Shown: one piece after another, positions 12,201-24,029 of the stretch
Position numbering within the stretch: the stretch's first letter is position 1
Layout of the letters: each line of letters begins with the position of its first letter
Assembly: GCA_037447605.1 (NCBI GenBank)
Contig: CM074805.1
Location: 130,248 to 194,247, forward strand
DNA: 64,000 bases
Direction of reading: 5' to 3'
Source of the DNA: Zygnema circumcarinatum
Taxonomy: Eukaryota > Streptophyta > Zygnematophyceae > Zygnematales > Zygnemataceae
Notes under the pieces: generated by a model
What the model was told of the DNA's origin: nothing
The model's database searches: none
Seen by the model: only the letters and a program-made list of their open reading frames with translations
Made by a program: the position numbers and the translations under genes

Positions 12201-15200
12201 TCCGTTGCCATTCTGCTCTCCTTGTCAAATGCTCAGTGAGACTAGACAGAGAGGCGATATACAGTGATCGCGCAGCTAAACAGCTGATGGTCCTTCCGGT
12301 AATCTTGTTCAGATTGCAGAAGAGTTGTACCAGAGCGGATTCATCAGTTACCCTCGAACTGAAACGGACAGCTTCCAAGCTAGTATTGACCTGCGGGTGA
12401 GGATTCACGCAACTCTGGTTTAATTGGCTTGAGGGCAGGATGGTTGCGTGCGACCTTTGCACTTCTATGAGTATAACTGCAGTTATGAATTGTGCATTTT
12501 GCATCATGGAATGTACGATTCCTTCAAGCTCGTGTCAGATGTGCACAGATAACAGTTAACGCTGTCGATCTTCTTTTCGGACCATCCTCTTTTGGCAACT
12601 TGTAAAAAGCCGGGCAGTGCTTGTTGTCATGTGTGTGTCTAGGCTATGGTGGTAGACCAACGAGAGGATCCAACTTGGGGAGACTATGCCACTCGTCTGC
12701 TCGATCCTGAAAGTGGCCTTTGGAGAGGTCCATCTAACGGTGGCCACGATGATGGAGCTCACCCACCTATCCACCCCACAAAGAGCTCAAACGGAGCGAA
12801 TAATTGGACATCAGACCACGCGGTAAAGCCATCCACGTTCTTTAATGCACAAAACGAGGGGAAAGAGTTACTTTACGCTGCATGTTCACCAAGTTACGAT
12901 CAGTATGTTCGTGGATGGTATCTCGTAAGTTCTGTCGCACGAGTATGACCGATGGCATGCCTTAAGTCCCCAAAATTGTGGTTTGTCATCCCGAACCGCT
13001 GATTCAACTCTCTTATTCCGACGAACAGTAAGATGGATTTGTTCCTAAGGCACGAAAGGTTGAGGGACTGTGGATTTCCAGAGGCTTTACGAGCTCGTTG
13101 TACGCCACTTCTTGGCGTGTGTGTCGCAACCCGCTGTAGGCTTTGAGACAGTAGCCGTAATCGACATTGCTGGGGAACAATTTCGAGCTCGAGGGCTCAT
13201 GATCACTGCGGTGAGGTTAAACCAGTCCCTGTGCAGAGGGCTTACAGTTTTCTTTAGGCTTTTGAAATGGAGTGGAGTGTTTGGTGTTCCTTTACCTTCT
13301 AGGGTTCAAGCGATGATTATTGTTCTCCTCCTGTGTCCTTTGTTTCTCGCGTAGGAGCTTCACTCTCGTGGGCTCCCGCGTTGTCGGGATGTCGCCAGTG
13401 TTTTATTTAGCCACTTGCATACTTCATTCATTGTCAGCATTCTCTGAGGATGTGTGTTTTTCCTGGCAGCGAAATTACTTGGATGTCTACAGGTACGATA
13501 GTTGGGGAGTCAGTACAATTCCTGTATTTCAGCAGGGCCAGCAGGTGAAGTACCCTCTGTCAGCTTCGGTTTCAACCAACAGCGTTCGCTTTCCATTGCG
13601 AGGAAAAAGCTTGCATGGCATGTTTGTTCAGCTACCGTGCTGCTGGTATTGTTGCCGCTGCATTCACAGAAAGCAGCACTCTTGCTGTTGGCTCTATTCA
13701 TTTCTAAGAAAAGGGCAAATTATCGATGACACAGTTCATTCCAACGGAACTAAGCCTGCGACAGAGTACCACAGAGCCGCCGCCTTTGTTATCGGAATCC
13801 GACCTTCTTGGGTTGATGGACAAGGTGTTTACAGAACAAACTTACATGCAACTTTCGCCAGTGTAGTTTCTTTGGTTGTTATTGTACAAATTATGCTTCT
13901 GTTTCTTTTTTTGGTCAATTGTGAATTGCAAGCTTTTCGTTGCTATTCAGTACATACGTCACTCCTAAAGGGCCTTAAAAACTTGTGGAGCAGAAAGCTC
14001 AACGGTTGCAGGTTGGAGTATTGGTGGGGGTGGAGGGGGAGGCAGGCTGGAATAGGCACTGATGCCACAATGCACGACCACATTAAGAAGCTGCTCGACC
14101 GTTGCTATGCCACGAAGGACTCCGCTACCCGCTTTTCTCCGACTGAGCTGGTATGGCCCTCATTATAGTCTTAATTATGAGAACTCCACGCTCGGACATG
14201 TATACGTCGCATTCTGCATGTCTGGACAAAAGGCCCAGAAGTGTAGTCAGGCCAGCCCTATCCCCCTCTAACAAGGAATGTAGAGAATCCCGCACATACT
14301 TGGCTAAGCTACTGTACGGTATGGATCTGTTTTGCATGGAAGCGCTGCTTCTGTTGTATGAGCCCTCCCACAGAAGCACATCTGACCATTTATTCTTGCG
14401 ATCTGCCATGCAGGGCGAGGCGCTGGTGATGGGATATGATGCCATGGGGTAATTCACTGGCAGCCTTCCCAACCTGCTGAGTGTTTGGAATATTCACATG
14501 TCAAGTGATGTACCTATATAATTTGTACTGTGTGATTTCAGGCCAAACCATTGGTTACATTGTCAAAACATCTTGTATACGAGTAGAGGAGGAAAAAAAA
14601 GAAAGAAAATAGCGCAGCAGATTGCTCGCATCACTACAATAGTGCGGTCTATTAGAAAATAATTCCTTTCTTTTCCTGGCCAGATACGAGCTGTGGAAGC
14701 CCCACCTCCGGGCCCTCATGGAACGCGATATGCGAGCAGTGAGCGATGGCACAAAAAGTAAAGAGCAGGTTTTGGCAGACTCTCTGCGTGCAACCAAGGC
14801 TTGCTTTCTCGATGTATGTCAGACAAAGCCAATTCCCTTCACGACTAAGAATGGTGTACACTTTCGAGACAAAGTTCAGAACAATCCTTAAACATGTACT
14901 CTTCAATGTTTTGCAGACTGTATAATCGAGAGAACAGATGTACCTTTGCAAGCCCTGACATTTGTCAGAACAAGCCTCTTGCTGCGTTTCCAGACATTGA
15001 TCCCTTTGCCTTTTGTGGCTACTGTCTATCTTAACCTGATTCCATGCCATTTCCAGCAGCCGAATTGCTTACGCAATGCTTGTTCGTGAATGCTCATTTC
15101 GGTGTTTCCACCCGTCCGTGGTGCTGTCAGCTTTGATCCTCCGCTAAAGCGGTGTCACTAATTTCAGGGATTTTCAAACTTCGACCTGTTGCAGGCACGG

Positions 15201-17710
15201 CAACAAAAGGAGAAGCTCATAGAAGCCATGGCTCTCTTCTTCGATCGGTATGTTTGGATTTTCTCCGTAAATAGCAAAGCCTTTAGGGATTACGGGCCTA
15301 AACGTGCATGGCTGAGCTATTCCACTATCCCAGATTTTGTTTCTCACTTTCATTTTTCTCTTTTTGCAAAATCAAAGCATGCAATGATATACTTTAAAAA
15401 ATTCTCCGCCACCCGTTGAGATCATGGTCGAAAGAAAGAAATAGAGGTGATTAAGCAAGCATTTGGCACCTCCTCCGTGCAAGAGTCACACTATCGTCCA
15501 GTGTCCAGTTCTTGTTTGCTTGCTAATCGTTTACAACCTAGCAAAATGTTACACTTTCCCGTATGCTTATCTATTGCGAACCAACCTACACTCGGGCAAC
15601 TCCTATGCCCTGTTCACGTCGCCGTTGGCTTTGCCACGAAGAGTCAATCGAAAGGGGGGAACTCTGACAGCAAATTGGTTTGGCAGATTGTAGTTTAAAC
15701 TCACGTCTGGCTTTAGTTTCAAACCCAGTCTTCAGCCAACAAGATTCCAACCAGCCAGCTCTCAGCGAGTGATTTCTTCAATATCAGACATCATCCATGT
15801 GATGCAGCCCTTCCTCCCTGCTTTCCCTATTGCAGGTCGGCAGGAGGGGAACCTCGGAACATGGGGGAGCATGTACGGCCCTGCCCTGCCTGTGGCCACA
15901 GTAGCATGATGCTGAAGACCCGCCAGGTGACCTTTTGAGCCTCCTTCCGCTCTACTCAACCCCAGCCTTTTTCTCACGCATGGGGCAAATCATATCGAAC
16001 TTTCATGAAGTATGGAGGGAGTGCTTGGCATAACTTTCATGCTGGTTCGAACTGATATGTATCACAGAAGTTTTTGGAAAACCAAAGCTAAGACCAAGGA
16101 TAAAGCATTGTGAAAGCATGCCAACCTTTCATGGATATGGTTCACCGAGCTCCCCACGATGAATCGTTGTCAGGATCCATGATCAGAATTGCAACTTCTG
16201 GGAATGCAGGATGGAGGGTTCTTCGTTGGATGTGCGGCCTACCCTCAGGTAGGCACGGCAGTATAATGTGACTGCAATGTTTGGAATACAAAGATTTTTA
16301 CGGGGATTGCATAGATCCGAGTGATGTTAGTTTGATGCTGAGCTAAACCCTTTCCAAGCCTCACAGAGGATGCTTGCACTTGAAGGAGGACGGGGTTCTT
16401 GGGGTGTGGCGATGTAAACTTCAGTGTCGCAATGTGATCTGGCTCCCTTCCGCGGTGGAAGACGCATCTGTTATGGAGGAGACCTGCCCAAACTGTCAAC
16501 CAGGTGTGCACTGATGCTTCGGAAAAAAAAAAAAAATCACAATTTTGCTCTCTAAGTTTCCAGGAAGGAATGAAACTGACAGGATGTCATGAAAAACCTG
16601 GAACATTGGCAAATTCGAAGTCCTCCACCAAAAACAGAAACTGCGTCATTAGATTGTCAGTTTTTTCTGAGATTCATAGTAATTAGTTTTTCAATTGTCT
16701 GTAAAATGCATCTGACCGTAGCTCCCTCAACTGCGCCGGACAGGGCCGGTCCATCTCATCCGATTGAAGCTCAGGCGAATCGATATTCCTGCACACCTGC
16801 GCACCTTGCACAATGGTCGGTATTGTGTGAATTCTCGGCATGCCATGGACCTACTTGCATCACTTCCACGGCCTTTAGCGGATTTCTCGATCCCTTCTAG
16901 AGAAGAACTGTAGACGTACTTGGGTTTGCTTTGCATAAGATTTGAATGTGATGCCAGAACTCTTGTGATTACTTAGTCCAGCCAATGGGACCGCTTATGC
17001 CCTCTAACATCGTGGGATTGGCCATTGGCAGGATGTGTGGGTGGCTGCGACGCGACTTTGTCAGAAATCATCTCTGTCTGCGGAACAAGGAGGTCCGCTC
17101 CACCAGCCGGCCAAACTAGAGGCGCTGGCAGAGGTGTGCCTCCTTGCGGCCTTCTCAAGCACCGCACACCCTGCACCTTATACTTCTCTCTCCCTCCCTC
17201 TGTCAATTTCGCCTTGCCTTTTGTCAAGTTTTTCCATCTTTTTATTTGACTCTGTCAGGCGGGCAAGCCGGAGTCTCCCGAGGAGCCGCCGCCGCAAGTC
17301 GGAGTCCGTGCGCGCACTGCGGCGGGAACAGGCACCACGAGTCTGCGTGCCCTCAGCGTGGACGGGGAGGGCCAATCCGGCGGCAGCAGCCGCCTGCTGG
17401 AGCTTCCCAGGGGCGTGGTAAGCCTGTCCTCCTCTCCTCTCTATTTGATGATATGGGCCCCTTCCCTAGATCATGTCAAGTGAAGTGAAGCACTGGATTC
17501 TCATCATGTCAGATCATGCCTCATGCCTCGTCCTCGCGGCATCCTGTAGATCTCACTCACTACCCTGAGACCATCATCAAAAGGATGCATTTGCAGTTGA
17601 CTGGCTTCCTGTTAAGAGACGAGATGATTTTCTAAGTGAGGCTGGAAAGCACCATGGCAGGCGCGGGACGTGGAAGAGGACGAGGTACAGGGAGGCGACG
17701 GAATTCTTGA
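9208..17710 (+). CDS. TOP3A: DNA topoisomerase III alpha (type IA)
   Basis: Twenty-three exons join in phase to 814 aa: 9208-9486, 9855-10033, 10448-10520, 10885-11007, 11265-11392, 11618-11690, 11860-11976, 12313-12396, 12643-12822, 13082-13210, 13470-13544, 13735-13824, 14046-14150, 14414-14448, 14684-14813, 15195-15247, 15836-15926, 16210-16248, 16425-16503, 16744-16815, 17032-17133, 17259-17417, 17661-17710. The Toprim domain shows VAEKPS (Glu10) and LDCDREGEN (Asp117, Asp119). The catalytic tyrosine is Tyr337 in [26 protein letters not shown] and [16 protein letters not shown] are type IA signatures. The tail carries C4-type zinc modules (CPACGH, CPNC, CVGGCD), a CCHC knuckle ([15 protein letters not shown]) and a final Gly/Arg-rich end. 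In the BLM/RecQ-TOP3-RMI complex it dissolves double Holliday junctions. The protein is somewhat shorter than Arabidopsis TOP3A. Confidence 0.95.
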
Positions 17711-17798
17711 CCCGCAACCCATACTGCAGCTGTGCGGCACAAGCATTGAGAACGATTGCCACTAGCATATTGCTTTCACTTCTATTTGTTGCACGATG

Positions 17799-17804
17799 AA
17801 TAAA
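17799..17804 (+). terminator. AATAAA, candidate poly(A) signal of TOP3A
   Basis: AATAAA lies about 90 nt past the TOP3A stop codon, in the roughly 380-bp spacer between the convergent TOP3A and GRWD1 genes. Plants and green algae use loose signals, so this is only a candidate. Confidence 0.4.
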
Positions 17805-18090
17805 ATTAATGAACGGAATGGTATCGGTCTTGCGATGTCAAAAGCAACTTCAATAACTGCCGTTGAATGGGTTCGCACTCGTCGATGCTAGTGAAAGTGT
17901 GAAGATCAGCTCCTGCCCGCGTGCTTAGCTGCCTTCAAACATGTGGTCACAACAACTGTCCTGTTGCGACCCGACTGCTCCGACCGGAATGCATCGTTTA
18001 GTTATCGGCTCCCGCTCTTTCAGGGGAAGAGGCGGGAAGAAAGTATTGAGAAAAGGAGAGGACAGGATGCTTATTGAAAATTGACTTGAA

Positions 18091-21000
18091 TCATTGAAAA
18101 TTTGAGGGCCTAAACACATTGAAGCCGTCTCTGGCTGTGGACACCAGCATGCCCGGAATCTGCGCATGCCAGTGGAGCTCCTTGATGTCCGCCTGGCCCT
18201 GCACTCCTCGCCCCCCTCTCAATTAGGAAGAGGTTTCGCCCCTCTCTGTGCAAGTCTAAGAGTCCCAACACATGAGAAAGACAATACTCCGCAATAAATA
18301 GCAACGCTCCAGACATGGACAGACTGAAGTGCCAGCATAGGGCCAAAGAGGCGCCCCCCCCCCTCCCTCCCTCCCTCTCTCCTTACCTGGTGAACAAACA
18401 TGAGCTGTGGAGGAATGTCTTCCGGAGCTTCTGCTTGCGGGCCTGCCTGCTGCGCGGTGTACTCCGCCTCCTCCTCCGGGTCCCTCTCCAGCGACAAGTC
18501 CCACGCCCTGCGGACGCAGCCCACGGAACAAATCAATTTGGTGCCACGGCCTCCTTGACGGGGAAGGCTTCACCACACAACTTTGCCAGAGCCAAGTTGC
18601 ATGCAAATTTTGTGCAAATTTCAAGAGAGTGCGCACTTGCGTTAATGTGCCAGATCCATGCTCGTGGTTCAGAGGAGATTCGATTTCTCGTGCAGCTGTT
18701 TAATAAAACGAGAGACAGGGGGAGAAACGTACGTGAGCTGGTTGTCTGCTGACGACACAGCCAGCATAGAGCTGTCATAAAAGCTCCACTCTATTGACGT
18801 GATGGGCTGTTTGTGGTACTTGAAGTGTGCAACAAAGGCATCATCCTGAATGCTCATTTGCCACCAAAAACCGCCCGTTGAGATTTGCAAACAAGGCCAT
18901 TCCCATCATCACTGACACACTACGACCGAATCATAGCAAGTCATTCACCTCATCTGTAGCCTTTGTCCCGATGTCTGGCGTTTGCATGCGATGCATGCAT
19001 TAATACATGAGATGTTAAACAAACACATTGACATAACTAAGAATTCAATTCTTGTCTGTATAACCTGATCCCAGTTGAGAAACTCTCCACAGACCAATTT
19101 CAGATGGGAAGGTTTGCGTGAACCTGAATGCACTGGTCAGCTCAGCAGGAGCAGGTTCAAGAAATTACCTTGAAGGAGCGCAAATCCCATATGCGAAAGG
19201 TGCCATCATCACTTCCAGATGCCAACATGCAGCTGGCCAGCCTGCAGGCGTTGCAACAGCAGGCAATCATGACATCATTTGCTTGGGAAATGTGGGACAC
19301 AGAGTTACATCTGCTAATGACATTCTGGGAAAGACAATGTCAATTCATGTCAAAGACACCCACACATAAGGTCGTTTACTTAAATTGCCATCCATATCAG
19401 ACAGAAATCAACTAGTCCCTTGCAAAAAACCAGAACCTAAAAACCGTGAAGTTAACCAGCCCATCCACCCACCTGTTCCATGATATCACATTCACATCCG
19501 CCTCATGGGCATGGATTGTGAGAGCCGGTTGGCTGTCCACACGTGCGTCCCACACCGCCAACTTCTGGTCGGCAGAGCACGAAGCGAACACCTGCGCCTC
19601 AGTGGGGCTCCACTGCAACGTCCCTTCCCCCACGAAGAAGGTTCAGTCATAGCTTATAGAAGACTCATATCTTCCCGAGCAGTTCCACCTTCTTTCTAAA
19701 GAGAACTGATATACTCAACTGCTACTTCATGAATGGAAGAATGCTCTGCTTGGTCCAAGGCGTTCAACGCATCATGATAGCGTACGCTCTTCCAGATACC
19801 CGTTTCTGTCCACAGCAGCTGCAGGGGAAGGAGGCAGCACCTGCAGATCCTCCACGCTCGCTGTATGGCCGAAAAACGCCTTCTTGCTGACAGCCCACTT
19901 CCCATCCTCAGTCGGATCCCAAAGGTGAATGCTCGATCTGCAGTCACCTGCATCCCTCGCCCCACCGCATCATCATTGACACAATCTTGGCCCAAACAAT
20001 GGTCTCCATCCCCCAAAAAGCCTTCAAAACACAATGTAGAACCCCAACACTCCCCCATCCTCCCCCCCTCCTCGCTTCCTCCCTCCCTCCTACGCCCCCC
20101 TCCCTCCGCCTTTCCTCTCTTTCATTCATCATTTCATCTTCAACTTGCCAGTAATGAGGCGCCCAGTGGTTACAGGACTCCAATCCAGGGCAAAGCCCTC
20201 ATCTTTGTGTCCTGTAAATATGTGCAGCGGAGCCTGTCGTGCAGGGGCAGAGCCATGGCTGCTGCCTTCCCCGCCGGACTCTGCAAGCGAGCGGACATGC
20301 ACTCCCATGTCCCACACCTGGATTGGAAAAATAGAGGGAAGGTAATCAGATAAGGCAGAGGGTGTACTAGTAAAACGTATGTCTTTCTGTATGAAGTTGG
20401 GCCGGACACCACCTACCATTCATTTAGCAATACTCTCCTCGGGCTGACCTTCAACGACGCACCAAAATACATGCTATAGGCCCCTCCTACCTTCGCTCTG
20501 CCAAAAAAACATAAACTCGTCTATTGAGAACAGCTGACCTGAACATGACCCGTGTCCCCCCACGTAGCACACACGTGTGGTTTCTGAGGCATGCAGCGGA
20601 TTCGGTTCACTCCCCCGTGATGGCGAACCATCCTCGCCTGCACCCTCCATCCACTGCTGCTTCACTCGCAACCATGGAGACTGCGCACTTTGGTGCCATC
20701 AAGAGTTTTCTCGCTCTCCGCCCAAGTCAAATGAACACAAAAGAAACGTCAAACTGCCAAGAAACCTAAACTACGTGAAGACGTTGAAGCTGCCAGTTGC
20801 ATACCTGCATGGATGGCTTGCCCGCTGCGCCTGCCTCAGCTTCATCATCGCTGCTGCTTTCGCTGTCACTCTCGTCCTCGCCATTGTTGGAGCGGCGCTG
20901 CTTTATGCGGGTCAAGTTGGAAAGACGAAGGACCGCTACTGCGTTGTCCTGTGCGGCTTCTGCCTGCACGCACCGCCAGGTGGGCGGTTTTCTATTCTCA

Positions 21001-22601
21001 TATAATTCCTTCAAACCTTGAGGCCTGTAGTTGTGCCCAGCACTCTAACCCCTGAAAGGTCCACTACTTGCAAGCAAACATGCAATGACCTCAGAAGGCA
21101 TACACCTGCACATCACATGCAATGTTGCCTGCTATGTATCCACAGAGTATTCACACGCGTTGGATCACCATACTTGGAGAAAAAAAAGGCTTACCTGGGT
21201 CCCCGCAACGCAGAAGAGTGTGTGAGGGAAGTCAGTTCGCTTTGCCCCCAGCGAATCTCGCAAGATATCAAAGCTGCAGCGGAGACGAACCCACAGCAAC
21301 CGTCAGTGACGACGGCGGCAAGTTAAGGTCATCCTTCGACCCGTGACTGTGCTTTTTGTACATGCAGCGAAGTCGACCGTGCAAGTATCGAATGAGCTTC
21401 AGTCACTTCTACCATCACGAACAAGTGTGCGGCAGCACTACCTAAATAGCGTGGTCACACCTGAGGCAGGGCCATGGAAGTCGAAAGGCATGAAGGCAAT
21501 CATAAGCTGTAGGATCGAATTGAAGCTCCTCGTCCTCCTCCATACCGTCCACTCCAGGACGCCATACCTGCAGATTGAAATATCGAAAAAAAATTGCTAG
21601 TTAGCTGGCGCTAATTTCCTTTTGGTAGTCCCCGCCTAGAAGCCCTTCTGAGGACCATAATTTCGATCATTCAAAGAGAAGTTCAGTGCTCTGAAAAGAG
21701 GTTTGAGCACATTTCACAGTAAAAACCATTGCACTCACCTTGGGTCGCTCTGCAGGTGGATCCCCTCCAGATGTGCCGGCGCCCATGTCAACATCCACTG
21801 AAGTTGACTGATTACCTGCTGAAGAAGCGTTCTGCACATGCAGCATCGGAACCTCTCTAACATCAGCATCCCCTGCTCCGGGATTTTCAGCAAAACCATC
21901 TCTAGTAGGCTTCCTACAGGCATACTATCAAGAGGAAGCAAAAGAGAGATGTTTCAGAAAGAGCATGCCAATTCCGCACTTAATGTTCATTGAAAGCTAT
22001 CTAGTACGAAATTTAGTAAGAGCTTGAAGGATTTTCCTCCTGGCGGTGAATAATACACGGTAACTGACCGTATTTCGAATTGAAAAAACATGTAAATAGC
22101 TCGAAAGGAAACATGTGAGCAAACTCCCGTTCAGAAGCATGGGACTTGAAGGGATATCGTGTCATTGTAAACACTTCAATTATTCGAACTTGACTTGGAC
22201 CCTTGAAGAGGAAAACCATTCGTTTTGCTTAAAATTTACTCAGGAATGTTCAAGTGATTAAGTAGCAGGTGCATTGACTCGAAGCATCCTATACTAGCTC
22301 CAGCTATGGAAGAAGCCCTAACGAACTTCAGCTTTTACACCCAGATAAAGTAACTCAGCGAATGTAGCGACAGGAAAGTACGGTCGTTCCTTGAGGGAGC
22401 ACCAGACAATCTATTCCTGCGACGTAGAAATCACTTCCAATTCCAATCCGGCAGCTGCCTTGGTTGAGAGACCTCCGCAGAAAAATCAAAAACTTAATGA
22501 AACGCAAACACACAGAAGTGAACGCAACCAGACACAGTAAAAGGTTTTACCTTGGACTTCTGCTTCTTCTTGCCTCCGCCGACCTTTTTAGGGTTCCGCA
22601 T
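18091..22601 (-). CDS. GRWD1: Glutamate-rich WD40 protein 1, ribosome biogenesis factor
   Basis: Thirteen exons (22601-22551, 21924-21739, 21567-21461, 21273-21195, 20963-20805, 20637-20539, 20317-20149, 19947-19841, 19612-19473, 19241-19169, 18845-18733, 18507-18387, 18198-18091) give 503 aa. The start is a lysine-rich, nuclear-signal-like [17 protein letters not shown]. The family's CAF1C/H4-binding-like N-terminal block follows ([20 protein letters not shown]), then an acidic Ser/Glu/Asp stretch ([19 protein letters not shown]). The rest is WD40 repeats, e.g. [15 protein letters not shown] and [13 protein letters not shown], ending [13 protein letters not shown]. Homologues act in 60S ribosome assembly and bind histones. 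Intron 7 starts with GC (CTG|GCAAGT) and ends at the AG at 19948; the protein ([16 protein letters not shown]) fixes both sites. Its plus strand carries C/T runs. Confidence 0.95.
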
Positions 22602-22672
22602 CCTTTCCGGCTCCCTTGACCTGGCGAGGAGAAGAGAAGAGCAGCGCCTCCTGGAGAGAGATATCTGCTACG

Positions 22673-22715
22673 AACCCTAAACCTGCTGCGGCAGCAGAGG
22701 GCCGCCAAACCCTAA
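22673..22715. promoter_or_regulatory. Two telo-boxes upstream of GRWD1
   Basis: AACCCTAAA at 22673-22681 and AAACCCTAA at 22707-22715 lie 72-114 bp upstream of the GRWD1 start codon. Telo-boxes are well known in plant promoters of translation and ribosome-assembly genes, which matches GRWD1's role. The two copies are seen directly; the regulatory role is inferred. Confidence 0.65.
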
Positions 22716-24029
22716 TCCTACAGCTGGCAGCTTTGCTCTCACATTACAAGGGCAAGCACTTGGTGACGTCAGCCCTAGCACACAGCGTTTGCTTCGGAAC
22801 ACCGCGGAATCTGGCAGGGGACGTGGCAGCTGCTCATTGGCTCGTCTGCGAATGATGACGACCGCAGTTTGCAAACCGGCTGTGCACTGAGTTTTGCATA
22901 CACTTTTCACTCTGCCTGTGCATGGGCCTTAAAAGAGGACCATTATTGCATTGTGTTTCTGCCCCGTATGAAACCAAATGTGAACATATCCAATAATGCA
23001 CACATAAAAAGATGCAGATACATGTACGCATGTGTGCATGCAGACAAGAAAGAACACTGGGACGAACATGCCTCCACATGCAGCCTTCGCTGGCTTCACG
23101 AGGACACACAAGGTAGGCATTATGCCTTCTAGCTTACACAGAGTCAAGGCCTCCAAAAACGAAGCTTCACGTTCTGATATGCCCCACTACCGGGCAGCCC
23201 AACAAATCCCGAGAGCAAGTAGCTGCCTGGCAATGGCTATCAGCTCGGGGTAAGGTGTGCACTGTATACACAGAAAGCACTACGCCACAAAGAGCATGTA
23301 GTCTCTTCACTCCGAGCGGCCCTTTCTAGTTCGAGTTCAGCGTCCCCACTGCGCTGGACTCCTTCCTGGTCAGAGCTATAAAAGGCTCACTACCTCAAAG
23401 CTTCACTGTGGAGATGAGTGGCAAATGCTGCTGCTGCATCTTCGTGACTGTCACTAAAAAACCGGAATCGGGTCACCTGCATGTTTACGAACTCGTTGGA
23501 CCACAAAGGACATAGCATATTTGACAGACAACGAAAGGAGGGAGGAAGTGGGACGCTGAAAAGGTATTCACTGAGGTCAGACCTAGAAAACCTTCACCAC
23601 TACTAGCTACACAGAGGGCTTGGCGCTCCAAAGCTCGAAGCAATCTGTTGATGGAGCTCTGTGAATCCCTCGAAGCAGACACCACCGAGTGTTGTGGCTC
23701 TTTGAGAAAGGAGCCTGTCCTGTTCCTGCCTTTTGCAGGCTTTCACTTCTTGCAGAGGCTATGGTCTTGAGCTCGGGTCCTCACCAGCAGAGGTTTGAAT
23801 CTGCCGAAGTTCCATCACCGTGAAGCCTGCATCCCATACTCCTCGATCAAAGCATCGTGTGAAACAGAACATCTGTTGATATTTTTCAAGTGGGACCTTG
23901 GCGATGCTCTCTGTTCGAGGATCCTTGAGATCTAGCACGGATGTCAATGATGTCCCAATTACCTTTCCAGCTTTATGGCATGAGAGGAGAATAACTAACT
24001 TGTTGTAAGCCTCAAAAACTTGCTTTCCC
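22716..24029. other. Intergenic region with an orphan TATA box and a 33-codon ORF
   Basis: Nothing clearly coding. TATAAAAGG at 23377-23385 (+) is a good TATA box with no recognised gene behind it. An ATG at 23414 opens a 33-aa frame beginning MSGKCCCCIFVTVTKKPESG and ending at 23515. The remaining short ORFs, e.g. minus strand 23947-23759, show no known motif and may be 3' UTR of the LBD gene. Confidence 0.35.
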
